DNA of 64,000 bases from Perkinsus olseni (taxonomy: Eukaryota; Perkinsozoa; Perkinsida; Perkinsidae). A program made the translations under genes and the position numbers. The stretch is from assembly GCA_013115135.1 (NCBI GenBank), contig JABANP010000252.1, positions 1 through 64,000 of the forward strand, in the 5' to 3' direction. Below are positions 11,977-22,540 of the stretch, piece after piece; the first letter of the stretch is position 1; each line of letters opens with the position of its first letter. The notes beneath the pieces were generated by a model. The model ran no database searches. It had not been told where the DNA came from and saw only the letters and a list, made by a program, of their open reading frames with translations.

Positions 11977-14900
11977 ATGAGTTCCAGTGTTTCTGATTCG
12001 CTGGTAGCTTCTGAGTTTATGATTGGAACTGCCTAATTTTGGTTCCTATCAGTGTCGCCAAGATAACTATTTGGTCCCCTTGCCAAGGATAGAGGCCTCC
12101 TCATCCTTTCCCTCCTCTACAGTGGCGGCAGCAGTGCCTCCCTCTGGTGGACCTCGTCTGGCTTCCTTCGGTATCGCTGCCAAGACCCTCTCCAACCCTA
12201 CAGTCACCCAAGAGGTGTCCGTCGCCCCAACGAGCGTCTCTACGGCAGCCACATCATCAGCCTCCAGCATCGGCAGCGCCCCCTTGCAACTGGCCGTTGT
12301 TGGCAATGGTCAGTCATCGCTGTCAGCCCGTCACTCGATCTCTGTGAATAGTGCATGCCTCAGGCACTTACGGAGCCCTCATTGATAGGCGTAGTCGAGT
12401 AGTATGGTGCTGTATGGACAGGTGATGCAGCAGACCATCGCCGCTCTGTTGTCTCAGTGCCCTGGGCTGCAGGTTCGATGGTGATCCGATCTTCAACTCC
12501 CTCCTCAATAACGACAGTGAGGAGTCTGGCTTCTTCGATGTCGTTTTACAAGGCCAGGTCCGCTCCGAACAGAAGTAATGGCAGTTCATACCGTTCCAGC
12601 TTCGCCACTATCTATTCTCTAGGTACATCCCCAACACAGCCATTCTGGTCACGACGCTGAGCAGCAAGAACAATGACGTCGTACAGGTGCCATTTCCTGC
12701 TGTTCCTCCGTCCCCCTTCCTGAAGTAGCCTCCTCAGGTCAAAGATTTCGCCCCCAAGTTTGTGCACTACGACAGAATGTTCCGACCGTTTCAGCTCTTT
12801 CGCGTTATAACGAGGATCCGCGGGGACCCCATGATAACCGTAGGGAGCACTAGCAGTCGGTGGAGGCATCCCCGCACCCCCTTACAGGTTCGAGTCCGTC
12901 CCACCTTCAACTACAACTCTACCGATGGTTACCAGACACGCGGCAGCCACCACATACGTTTTTGTGGCCCCACTGATACATGGCGGATGACCTCTAACGC
13001 CAGCATCAGGGTGAGGGCCATCTTTCCTCCTTGCTGCTCGTGTCTCTCTTGGCTCATGGTCGCTCCTCCGTCAGACCATCATCGAGGAGGTCCCGTTCCT
13101 AGTCCACGACCCGGTCTATATAGTATTCGGCCAGGATGAGTCCTTCGCCAACTTTCTCACCCAAGTAACCCTTCTTCCCTATCGCCCGCATTGGTATCCT
13201 AGGTCGACTCAGGTGTGTAAGGATTTCGAGGATAAGACTCTGAAGTATTGGAAGCAATGGTGTATGAACCTGGTCCTCCCAGTTGACTATCAAGACATAC
13301 TAGCCAGGTGAGACCACTCCGTCGGAGCCAGCGGCGTCAGTGTTCGTGCCACCAGGTCCGCAATAACCCTGTCGCTGCTCCAAAGTGATGAGTGTGGGGG
13401 TCTTGTGTCTAGTCTGACAACTGGGATACCGCTAGGTGGGTCGTTGCGGAGCGTGCTTCAGCTCTTCACTGTGATTGTGGCAGGTCCCTCTTCGCCGCCA
13501 ACACGGGATGAAAGGGCGTGCCGCATACTGGACATCTGCATGAGCTTGCCGGTACCACTGCTCTTACGCTAAACCCAATGTGACCGCCTCTCCCCTCAGG
13601 TACTCCGTCAGTTCGGCCTCTTCACCATGGTAAGGCGGTTCCTGGAGTATGTGAAGAACCTTTGCTTCAGTAGCGGCATGAATGTGCGGCCTGTCTACAG
13701 TAATCACTTCCACCCATTCCCTGCGTACCATCAACGTTCGTCAGGTCTCATCGGGGATTCCGACGTCCCGGGAGAGCGCGTTATCTACCTAGCAGGGTGA
13801 GTCCTAGTGCCAAGTGAAGCTGCTGCTCTCATGTGTGCTCCTCCCAGTTACCAAGGCGTAGGAGAGGTGGTCGTCGGTGGGGTTGGAGAGGGCTATGCTA
13901 GGCAGGGTCCTAGCGGCGACCCCCGGGCTAATATAAATGACCCTAATATCCCGATGTGAGTCCAGCTGCTGCTGAGTCAGAAGGGCATGGCGAGAGTGTA
14001 GGTACGGCCTCTTCTGTATCGCCCTCGCCCATGGATTCTTCGATGTACGCCTCAAGGACATATGCAGTCCCAAAGTCTTCGACCGACTGGAGAAATTCGG
14101 TGACGCGACTGATAATTCTAGTACTCCGCCATGTACCACAGTATTACAGGGACCAAGGCTGTCGAGGCCTTCCAGATGTTCGTCACCTACACCCATGCTC
14201 CACCACCGCCACCTGCTGGGGAGGAGGAGTGGCCGAGCTACAAGGACGGGTAAAGACCATCATCGTCACGACCGACGAGTCGAAGGCGTATTTTCAGTCT
14301 ATCCCCGGGCCTCTCCTTCGACGACGACCTCCGGTTTTTAACATTAGCGGAAGATGATGACGATGACTCGGGAGGGTACAATGGCGTAGATGGGGCCGAT
14401 AGGGAATGGTAGATGGCACCCCTCCCTCTCCTTTATGTCCTACGTTCTCCCACTCAGGGTGCATCAGCAGGGCCTCAGCGATGACTCTCGCGACTCCTAC
14501 GGCCGCCCTCGTGTCCACACATTCACCTCGGTACACCTAAGGATGGTTCTCGCACTCCGTCCAGTCCACGTTGTGTTAATACTCTGTCTTCTTCCTCCCC
14601 CTCAGGTCTTGTGCTGGGCTGCCTGTGACAGACTGCAACGTGTGGCCGAGCATCTCCACTGGGTTGAGAAGAGCAAGATGTGGGGGTAATTTACCGGTGA
14701 TAGCGTCTTTGTAATCGGCGCTCTACCGTGTCCTCCTCAGTGCTTATGCTCGACATCTCCTCAACGAGATCTGGAAGCACGCCTGGAACAGGAAGCGGCA
14801 GGTGAGTCCTCGACCGTTCCTGCGGCAGTTAACCCTACTCCTCCTCAACGACAGGCTCTTACAGCCTACTGGGGCGGTGAGCGAGTTGGGCCCAGCATCC

Positions 14901-15548
14901 TTCGTTTGGCCGAGATCGGCTTCGTATCATCAACGGATTGGAGGTAGTCAGACACAAGTCACCGGCCGCCACCAAGTCGGGCACTTGCCAGGTTCGCCTC
15001 GAGTGTTGTAGCATTCGAGCAAGATGCCCCGCTGTACTGCTGCAGCAAGGGCGCTATGAACCGCCCGTCGGAGGACAAGAAGCGATCGACCCCACATGAG
15101 CTGTAAGTAGACGGGACTGGGTTGGACGCTGGCATCTCCATTCCTCCTACTACCACGCAAGGAGTTCCTACTACTGCTTCACGACTGTGCTGTAGTGACT
15201 CGAGAACTCACTCCCACCTTCAGAGGCAACGCCCTACTCTCGTCCCCCTCTGCCACTTACCTAACGTCCACTCTGCTATGGTATGCCGAGGCCTTGAGGA
15301 GCACTGGCCGAGATAGCGACGCTCGAACTATATTTCACGTAAGCTCCCCCGTGTCCTATCAGCCGTCCCGATGAATCAGCCTCCCTCTTCCTCAGTCGCT
15401 ATGTGCTGCTTCTACTGAGTGTGGGCTGCTCTCTGAATCCATCGACCTTCAAAACTGTACCTTGTGGGGTAACTTCCCCAGCTTACCCGCGATACTCGGC
15501 TTCGTTCGTCTCGGCTGGAGGCTTTCTCGATCCTGGCGTAGCATCTAG
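11977..15548 (+). CDS. Glycoside hydrolase family 15 (glucoamylase/trehalase-type)
   Basis: Intron-rich gene starting MSSSVSDSL at 11977, intron from 12004, then a Ser/Ala/Pro-rich stretch. The GH15 pattern follows in order: GALIDRRSRVVWCCMDRFDG and DPIFNSLLNN (family: dGsIdWlclPrFDspsvFa), RYIPNTAILVTTL, VKDFAPKFVHYD, DYQDIL, SDECGGLVSSLTTGIP, RFLEYVKNLCFSSGMNVRPVY, the YLAGYQG-type motif near 13790-13860, VLCWAACDRLQRVAEHLHW near 14608-14668, LLNEIWKHAWN, ATYLTSTLLWYAEALRSTGR near 15255-15310, and GLLSESID...LWGNFPSLP near 15420-15490. The stop is at 15546-15548. These enzymes cleave alpha-glucosidic bonds of starch-like glucans or trehalose; substrate cannot be told here. The usual NWDYRYCW segment looks degenerate in my reading (TRDERACRILD near 13500), so activity is uncertain. 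Confidence 0.75.
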
Positions 15549-15693
15549 TCGGCGACTCATTCAAGTGGTCGATACAGTACTCGACATCGTGTTTTATCAT
15601 CAAGAGTATTGCGTTAGTATAGCTCACCCGGGTGGTTAATCACAGTACTAGTCGACAATCCAGTTTGTTTTAAGCAACCTAGAAGTCCGTTAA

Positions 15694-16751
15694 ATGGCGG
15701 TATCACCGACCAGTACTCTCGGAGTGGGCCTCCTGAGTCGTGTCATCTCATACCTGGACCTGTCCTCTCTCCCAGAAGCCTCCACTGTTAGCTCAGAGTT
15801 TGCAGCGGCAGTCTCTCGTCGCCTGCAAAGAATCGAGTCCGCGTCAGTTCTACAGGCTATCGCTGGGCAGCCGTCTGTCTCGGAGAGGGTCACGGACTGC
15901 ACCCTCCACTTTTGCCAAGAGGACTTATCATCTCTTATAGCAGAGATGAATCTCGGCCAGTTGAAGCACTTGGATTTGAGTGCTTGTCAGTGGCTGGACG
16001 ATGCGGCCGTGACGGGCCTGTCGCACCACACGGGGAGTCTCGAATACTTGGGTAAGGCAGCCGTAATAGACCTCGCATGGGGACCTGTTCGTTCTTGTCA
16101 GATCTATACTGGTCCGCTGCTATCAAGTCGGACACAGCCCTTTGCCACCTCATCCGGGCCAATAGAGGGCTGCGCTACCTCTCATTATCAGGGGTCAAAG
16201 CTACGACGGATCGGGTCGTCATGGCAGCATGTTCTCAGCCAGGGCGGGCGATGCTGGAAACTCTCAACCTCACGAGATGCCCACGCATCACCGACGCCTC
16301 TCTCATGGCGATTGGCTCATCATATGGCGATTCCCTGAAGGTGCTCCGTCTCTATGCGACGACTCAGTTATCTGACGATGGCTACTCGGCTCTGAAACAT
16401 CTGAGGCGTCTGGAAGTTTTGGATCTTTGCGGACATATAAACCTGTCAAGCTCAGCGGCACGGGAGTGTCTCCAGTGCATGCCTAACCTAAAGCGTTTGA
16501 ATCTAACTTGGTGTAAACAGATCGACGACTCGGTGATGGAGACCATCGGAAACTACAATACCAGAGCTCGCTGGCTCTCTGTGTTCGGCGCGAAGAACCT
16601 GACGAAGCGATCTTTGGATGCAGTCTCTGGGCTCACCCTCACCCACTGTGATTTTAGAGGGATACCTAACCTGTCTGATTACACCCGCGATGACTGTAAA
16701 GGTCTGAGGGAGTTATTTCCGAGACTGAGGGAATGGATACTTTTCTCTTAG
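15694..16751 (+). CDS. F-box-like leucine-rich-repeat protein (AMN1/FBXL type)
   Basis: Two exons, 15694-16051 and 16102-16751, with a 50-nt GT-AG intron that keeps frame (EYL|DLYWSAA). The N-terminus (LLSRVISYLDLSSLPEASTV) resembles an F-box. The rest is a run of cysteine-containing LRRs: LKHLDLSACQWLDDAAVTGL, LRYLSLSGV, LETLNLTRCPRITDASLMAI, LKVLRLYATTQLSDDGYSAL, LEVLDLCGHINLSSSAA, LKRLNLTWCKQIDDSVMETI. Such proteins usually present substrates to SCF ubiquitin ligases, or act like AMN1. It is the last plus-strand gene before the convergent switch zone. Confidence 0.8.
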
Positions 16752-17294
16752 CCTACAATCTACTTTCTACGTTACTCCATAATTGAGTTTTTCGAGTGCT
16801 GTTGAAGGGGGAGCGATTTTCGGGAGTCCCGTAGACAACTGAGTCCCCGAGCTTTTTCAAATCTAGACAAGCCCCTCACGCGAGTCGGCTTTGAGTCTTT
16901 GGATCCTAGGGGGTACGATTGGCAGTTAGGATGTGCAGGACCAGAAGAGAAAGGGCAAGAGTTAATCGATGTTCAATATGTAATGCTTACTCTAATGATA
17001 GTCGGAAAAACTGATCTGAGAAAGACTCGCCGTATCATCATCTTAGATCAGGAGGGCGTGGTTGGCAAACTTACAAACAGGCTTGCTTGAATGGTCGGGT
17101 TGGTGATGAGAACTCCCGCACATTCACAATCTCGACGGCTGGTGTGTGTAAGATTGAAGTCCAACGCCAGCAGTACGACTTGCTGAGACTAGCACCGACG
17201 TACCTATCCTCGTTCCCAATGCTCTCTCAACGACAGCCGTGTATAGAGTAAGACTGTATCGTTCCCAGGATCGAACTCGTACCGTTCCCGGATC
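16752..17294. other. Intergenic; nothing coding recognised
   Basis: Downstream of the LRR gene. Open frames here are short and lack splice or domain support. The tRNA-rich duplicated region begins near 17165. Confidence 0.5.
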
Positions 17295-17368
17295 GCTGGA
17301 ATGGTCTAGTTGGTTATGACGACTGATTAACACGCAGTAGGTCCCGTGTCCGATTCTCGGTTCCAGTA
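17295..17368 (+). pseudogene. tRNA-Val(AAC)-like, probably decayed copy
   Basis: Same length (74 nt) as the intact copy at 17668, with the same acceptor stem and D arm. The anticodon stem has an A/G mismatch (ACTGA against GCAGT). The T arm is changed from CCGAG-TTCGATT-CTCGG to CCGTG-TCCGATT-CTCGG, losing one pair and the conserved second T of the loop. It may still fold, but it looks like the decaying member of the duplicated pair. Confidence 0.65.
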
Positions 17369-17440
17369 TTCGCTCGTTGGCTGCTTTGTACACTAGGACA
17401 AGGACTGTTGCCGGCAGAAGGCTACAGGATATCCTGCCTA

Positions 17441-17522
17441 TGAGTGCTGTGGGGTTCGAACCCACGTGGACCGCGTCCAGTGGATCTTAAGTCCACCCCC
17501 TTAACCACTCGGGCAAACACTC
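17441..17522 (-). tRNA. tRNA-Leu (UAA)
   Basis: Type II cloverleaf on the minus strand. Acceptor GAGTGTT pairs with AGCACTC, discriminator A. Anticodon arm is GTGGA-CTTAAGA-TCCAC (anticodon TAA). The long variable arm is TGGAC-GCG-GTCCA and the T arm GTGGG-TTCGAAC-CCCAC. All stems pair. Discriminator A and the variable arm fit leucine identity. Confidence 0.9.
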
Positions 17523-17667
17523 ACTCACCTACAGGCTTCAAATCGATTTGGTGTGTAGGCCTGCAAGTCCCGAGCTCGATCCTCGTTCCCACTGCTTTCT
17601 CGACGACAGCCGTTTATAGAGTGAGACTGTATCGTTCCCAGGATCGAACTCGGAACATTAGCGAATC

Positions 17668-17741
17668 GCTGGAATGGTCTAGTTGGTTATGACGACTGCC
17701 TAACACGCAGTAGGTCCCGAGTTCGATTCTCGGTTCCAGTA
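17668..17741 (+). tRNA. tRNA-Val (AAC)
   Basis: Cloverleaf on the plus strand. Acceptor GCTGGAA pairs with TTCCAGT (first pair G-T), discriminator A. Anticodon arm is ACTGC-CTAACAC-GCAGT (anticodon AAC) and T arm CCGAG-TTCGATT-CTCGG. All stems pair. This is the intact member of the duplicated Val pair. Confidence 0.88.
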
Positions 17742-17815
17742 TTTGTTCGTTGGCTGCTTTCTACACTCTAGGACAAGCATTGTTGCCGTCAGAAGGCTAC
17801 AGGATGTCCTGACTA

Positions 17816-17897
17816 TGAGTGCTGTGGGGTTCGAGCCCACGCAGACCGCGTCCAGTGGATCTTAAGTCCACCCCCTTAACCACTCGGGCAAACACTC
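17816..17897 (-). tRNA. tRNA-Leu (UAA), second copy
   Basis: Same 82-nt type II structure and TAA anticodon as the copy at 17441, with a few changes (for example TTCGAAC to CTCGAAC at the T-loop edge and one change in the variable arm). Acceptor, anticodon and T stems still pair. It abuts the truncated end of the Tc1-like relic at about 17900. Confidence 0.85.
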
Positions 17898-17899
17898 GT

Positions 17900-18345
17900 G
17901 CCAATACTTGTGCCAGATAAGCCTTAGACAGGCTTTTCCCGAACAATTCGGATACACACCGACTGTGAGGAGCATCGTCGACAAGCTAACACCTGCTAAG
18001 GTATCGGCACGTTGGAATTTTCTCACCTTCCCAACCTTATTGAGAGCGGCACACCTGGTAGATCTAGCCCGTTCCCGGACTCCGGCCTCCTGAAAGATCT
18101 CCCTGCTAGTACTGAGCGGGTTCTTAGCCATTGCTCTTTTCAGGCTTCTCTTTTCGCGTTCGGTGACTGAGTTCCGGTAGGGTCCTCTGGGGCGGGAGTA
18201 TTGATGGGAAGGGTTCGACAGATACCTTGTGATAGTCCGCTCGCAACGGCCCACTTTCTCCGCGATCTCGCTTTTGGGCTCCCCTAGGCGAGGAGACGCA
18301 CGATCTCCGCACGCTCTTCAGTTGAGAGGAGTTTTCCGCGACCCA
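17900..18345 (-). pseudogene. Tc1/mariner transposase relic, N-terminal HTH part only
   Basis: Minus-strand reading from an ATG at 18345 gives MGRGKLLSTEERAEIVRLLA, then a stop caused by a small indel near 18285. In the shifted frame it resumes with GEPKSEIAEKVGRCERTITR, NPLSTSREIFQEAGV and ARSTRCAALNKVGKVRKFQ. These are the two helix-turn-helix units of a Tc1-family DNA-binding domain. The DDE catalytic domain is missing; sequence similarity stops beside the tRNA-Leu at 17897. It is broken by frameshift and truncation. Confidence 0.75.
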
Positions 18346-18365
18346 TGGTGGGAAAAAGTCAACTA

Positions 18366-18571
18366 GGACTATCAAAATGGGACAGCACGCGATGGGTGTA
18401 TCACTCGCGCGCGCCCTAGAAGTGAAACGGTGATCGATATGTTGTCAAAAAATATCTAGTCAGATTTCAACTCTACTCAGCCTCATAGTACGAAAGTTTG
18501 GTTGGTAAATCCTCAGTATTCGAGAAGATATGCGCTTTTTTCGTTTTGGACTATCAAAATCGAACACACTG
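18366..18571 (-). mobile_element. Tc1-like terminal region with two direct-repeat motifs (IR/DR type)
   Basis: The motif ggactatcaaaat occurs at 18366-18378 and again at 18548-18560, 182 bp apart, both upstream of the transposase relic. Read on the minus strand the outer copy begins CAGTGTGTTCGATTTTGATA directly next to a TA dinucleotide (18572-18573). This fits a Tc1/mariner end with an outer and an inner transposase-binding repeat. The opposite end was not found. Confidence 0.55.
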
Positions 18572-18699
18572 TATATTGCTACAGGCACCTAAAGTTGGGT
18601 TGACGCATCGAGTGTAGTATGACCATCTGACGTTGTGGAGATGCATAAAGGAAAATATCACCATGGTTGCCGACAGAAGGCTATACGATGCTTCTACGA

Positions 18700-18781
18700 T
18701 GAGTGCAACGGGGTTCGAACCCACGCGGACCGCGTCCAGTGGATTTCAAGTCCTCCCCATTAACCACTCGGGCAAACACTC
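18700..18781 (-). pseudogene. tRNA-Leu-derived sequence with UGA (Ser) anticodon
   Basis: 82-nt relative of the two tRNA-Leu genes, including flanking sequence (gttgccgacagaaggctat). The anticodon loop reads CTTGAAA, giving TGA in place of TAA. The anticodon stem GAGGA/TCCAC has an A-A mismatch, the inner acceptor pair is T-T, and the T stem has two wobble pairs. The discriminator A and body remain Leu-like. Probably a pseudogene; if charged it would be an ambiguous Leu/Ser adaptor. Confidence 0.65.
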
Positions 18782-20838
18782 GCATATCTTTTGGCGGCAA
18801 GCTGAATTGTTGTGTATGAGCAATGAGCAGTGTTGTGCCCTGAGCAGGATTTTTCCAATTTTTTCGAACACGCACAGACTATGTGCAAGGCTGATAGGAA
18901 GGCAAGGCGCACCCGGAGGCTGCGTTGTGCCGGACTATCAACCGGTCGAAATCCACAGAAGTCAGGATGCTCGGGTTCAGTTCCCCCGAACCTTGCGCGG
19001 GGGAACACAATCGTGACAAGTTGTCACTGACAACTCGCGCGCCTAGTGCTCATTACTACAAAACGCTCGGGTCGGCGATACAAGCTATCGGTAGCGGCGC
19101 CCTCAGGAACGGTTCCTCGGCACTCGATTTTTTTCCATCCCGCACCCACCCGGGATACTTCTCTTCGCATGTCCTCGTTTCGCTCGAAGACGCTCCCAGA
19201 AGCTGCCAACCTGTGACCGGTCAGCAGCAGGGAGCTGTGATCCGTCGAGTACTCGAAGCCGCCGCCGCTTAGTATGTGGCACCGTGCCACTGGCACGTGC
19301 AGACTTTGCAGCACGCAAGCCTAAGAGGCTCTGACTGTACTCAGCAGCCCGGTGGCAGAAAGGCGAACTACTAGGGGCTCGTCACAGCAGACATTGCCAG
19401 AGCGAGTCACTATTTTGAGATCGCTGTGATCGTCTTGGCCGGTAGGGCCAAATCGATATTCGACGTCACAGGGCTCCCTTTCAAGCTTAGCCACTGTTTG
19501 GACCAGCGCCGTCTCCCGCACAGCGAGACGCGCAACTGTCGATCAGTTGACTTGGGAGTAGTTCGACGCCTCTGCTCAGCTGTTCACCTCCGCAGCCTGT
19601 GGAGTCCACAGTGGGGACCACAGAAGCTGCCAGCTCAAATCGTCAGGGTGGGCGTCTGGCCCAATCAGCGGCCAGTGACATCGCCACCCGTAAGTCACCA
19701 CCCACCAAGTATGGCCACCAGCTCGGGTCGCGGTCTGTCCGCCGCTCTCTCACCCATTGTTTGGACAGTTCGTGACTTCGTTGTGGGTTTTGAGGACGTT
19801 ATTCTTATCCCCTAAACCATTCGACAAGGCGCATACAGAAGAGGTTTTCGGCGCCAATTCATTGACCACATTCAGAGCAGGCGATAGTGCGCTCCGAATA
19901 GGATGAGGATCGAGTATAGTAAAAATCATGCTATCTGCATCCGACGTTGTAGTGATGCGTCGAGTAGACCAGAAGCATGCAGACTGCAAACGCCAGAGGT
20001 TCCATTCCGCAAAACTTAGGGAGTCCTTGGGTGAGGCATCTTGCCGGCCCCTGAACCTTGGCTCTCACCTCTATCGGCGCACACCTGAGATTGGCTGGAA
20101 GCAGGAGCCAGCCGTGATGCGCAATCCATCATCCGAGAAGTATAGCCGATACTCTATCCACAATTGCCGTGTTCACTGCAATTGGATCCGCCTTGTGTAA
20201 AATGCCAGTGTTCCACAAGTTAAAAGATCTACATCGCGTGGTGAAAGAGAATGTTCGACTCGCTAGAGGCTTCGGAGTCGGATGCTGTGGGTCAGTTAAG
20301 CGAGCCTGAACCCACTCCGGCCGAGCAGAGGAAAGACCTCCGAGAAGAGAGGACGTCCAGAAAGCGTGCGATGCCAAAAGCCACGACTTCTGAGAGGGCG
20401 AAGGCAGAAAGAGTGAAACGAAGAGATAGCTGAAGTGTCCGGTCCGAACGACGCATTCCGAGTCGGCCGGAGCAGAAACCAACCAAGAACGGGGCCAAAA
20501 ACCATTATCCTCAGTTGTGCGCACTGCCCCACGGTTACTGTGTGCTCCCGGTCGGCCGACGTTGTAACGGCGCTAGCAGTTCCAACGGACGAAGCCTTCT
20601 CGCAATGAGTCGAATAAAGCAAAACTTTAAAGATATGGAAACTGATGATAATCAGAGGGCGACCTTCCCCGAGTGTCAGGGGACTTTCTTGAAAAAACTG
20701 GAATGAACTTGGAACTGGCGGGACAACCAAAAATACTGTATTCATTCCGATTGAGAGTCGACACATTTAATTCACTCAGTCTCGACTCCAGACTTCGACG
20801 GACCCCAGGAAGGGCCATTGTCAACGAAATATGTTCCC
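18782..20838. other. Convergent switch zone, no gene confidently resolved
   Basis: About 2 kb between the last plus-strand gene block and the next minus-strand block. Two stretches look possibly coding but lack support: a minus-strand segment 19321-19521 (EREPCDVEYRFGPTGQDD...), with 19750-19940 minus as a possible upstream exon, and a plus-strand Lys/Arg/Glu-rich segment 20251-20433. I recognise neither and could not connect exons. The rest shows nothing clear. Confidence 0.3.
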
Positions 20839-22378
20839 TCAGACCAGCTCGGCAGCTTCTTGGGTTTGTTTATTGACTCTCAAGCGGACTTGCCGCGCTC
20901 CCTGAGGGAGGTGTCGGACTGCAAAGGATAGCGGGGGCGTCCCTACTTTGTTAAGAAGATCGACGAGTCTCATCCGGTCTGTTAGTTCAACGACTACGAC
21001 CGCTGTCAACGCTAGGACTTGCAAGATGGCCAACAGGCCAGCCTGAAGCAGGGAAGAGATATCCACTCTATTATGCGGAGTGAAGCTCACCAGCCAAATG
21101 CATGCAGTGATGCTTCCCAGGGGTGACTCAGCCACAGTATTCCGGACTCGGCACCACGAGTTCACATTGCCTGAAGAGACGGGAGTCACCGTTGCCTCTC
21201 ATGACAGTCGGCCTGAGTACCATAGGGGTCAGCCACTGGGTCCGCATCTGGGGGACGGATAGGCTCCTGGCCTTGAGCGATGAGCCACTGCCGGCATTCC
21301 AACACGAGCCTAGGCTAGAACTAGGATCAAACACATCGTGGTGAGGAACTACTCGTCAGTGAGCTCTTCATCGGCCGTTACGAATAAGCCTTCGAGATAC
21401 TTCTGCAAGTTCGTATCCATTGGGCCTGAGGGAGAAGCCCAGCGATCAGAGGAGCGGTGATGGACTAGGTTTCCTCACAAGAGACTGGCTGAAACTCTAG
21501 AGGCTCCTCCGAGCAGTTGGAGGTGCGGCAACCTCCCCCAACACACTCGCCGAGCTCCCAAAGACTCATGAAGCCCTGCTGGTATCTGCCATGTGGTGTC
21601 ATTGAAGTCCTTTCAGGATGTAGCGACAGCGTGCTACCGATCGAGGTAGTCGTGCGCTGCGGCATCCGTATGATGGTCGTAATAATTAACGTCATGGTTG
21701 GCGACATCTTGGACAACAGCCCGAAATCTGAGTCAATCATGAACCATACCGATACGAGTGCAACTTCATTACTGAGAGATCTCAATGGCGCTCGCTAAGA
21801 AGCATACCGCCGTTGCAACCTACGGAGAGAGAGGGCCATAGAGATGCTGAGAGTAGGGGGACGCACCATGAAGGTGATGTAGAGTGTTAACCTGAGCGGC
21901 TTGCGACGCCTCGGAGTTTGACAGCCAAGAACAGATACGAAAAGTGATACCAACGAGGCGAGCACAGCGAGGTACATGAAAGGATCAATTTTGAGGTCTT
22001 CGACGTCCATGTGGGCAAGGCTGCCTGAGGAAGGATGCTGCGGGCTATCAGTGTCGACAAGGGTTTGACCCTCCTACCCATGGCCGCGTAGAACATTATA
22101 ATAGAGAAGAGGAAAACGAGTCCATTGAGAATGTCTATGATTATCCTTCTGTATCCCGTGATAGGGGGAACAGCCCGCCAGCAGGACGGCTCCTTCTTCC
22201 GCACTGGGCGCGGACGCCTTGGGGGGTCCACTCGAGCCCCCGGCTCAACAGGCCCGGTCGACAGCAGACCCTCTTCATTAGAGGGAGGAGGAGGAGGAGA
22301 AGGCGAAGATGAGGGAGACGATGGAGAGGCGATAGTGCTGCCGTTGATGACGAAAGTGACGCGACGATCCGCAGCCAT
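20839..22378 (-). CDS. Putative four-pass membrane protein, tetraspanin-like
   Basis: Start at 22378 (MAADRRVTFVINGS), then a Ser/Pro-rich cytosolic stretch. Hydrophobic segments follow on the minus strand in order: ILNGLVFLFSIIMFYAAMG (about 22140-22080), FMYLAVLASLVSLFVSVLG (about 21985-21930), a third near 21890-21840, and LLQAGLLAILQVLALTAVVV (about 21050-20990). A Cys-containing region (CVGGGC, SLGSCW) lies between the third and fourth. Two short, one long loop and a short tail resemble tetraspanins, but I do not see a clear CCG motif and introns are only partly resolved. It could be another four-pass family. Confidence 0.4.
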
Positions 22379-22540
22379 CGTCCGGAGCCAAAACTGTCTA
22401 AAGACCGTATGGCTATCTCTGTTATTCTTCTTCCAGTCCCTAGGGACGTGGATTTACTCACAGAAGTTTGACCAACTGAGGAACTCCAGCACGAACTAGG
22501 TTGTCATTGAAACGTTTACAGTAAAAGATGGTACGTCAGT

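Larger units (their letters stand above)
17165..17900. repeat. Two-copy tandem duplication carrying tRNA-Val and tRNA-Leu
   Basis: Two diverged units of about 373-375 bp lie head to tail. In each, a tRNA-Val-like sequence on the plus strand (17295 and 17668) is followed by a tRNA-Leu on the minus strand (17441 and 17816), with shared spacers such as tcgttggctgctt and agaaggctacaggat. Upstream of each Val copy are additional tRNA 3'-half relics, for example cccgagctcgatcctcg near 17567 and T-arm-like sequence on the minus strand near 17265 and 17637. A third, partial relative of the Leu part lies at about 18665-18785. Confidence 0.85.

Noticed and set aside
11529..11978. 149-codon minus-strand frame with a hydrophobic start
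   Set aside because: It lies over the uL24 C-terminal exons and GH15 start, whose plus-strand splicing is coherent; its codon pattern looks like a shadow.
18681..19030. Several overlapping open frames on both strands
   Set aside because: They run through tRNA-derived sequence and have no domain or splice support.
20296..20766. 156-codon minus-strand frame
   Set aside because: Composition is unlike the neighbours, a plus-strand charged frame overlaps it, and no hydrophobic or domain pattern supports either strongly.
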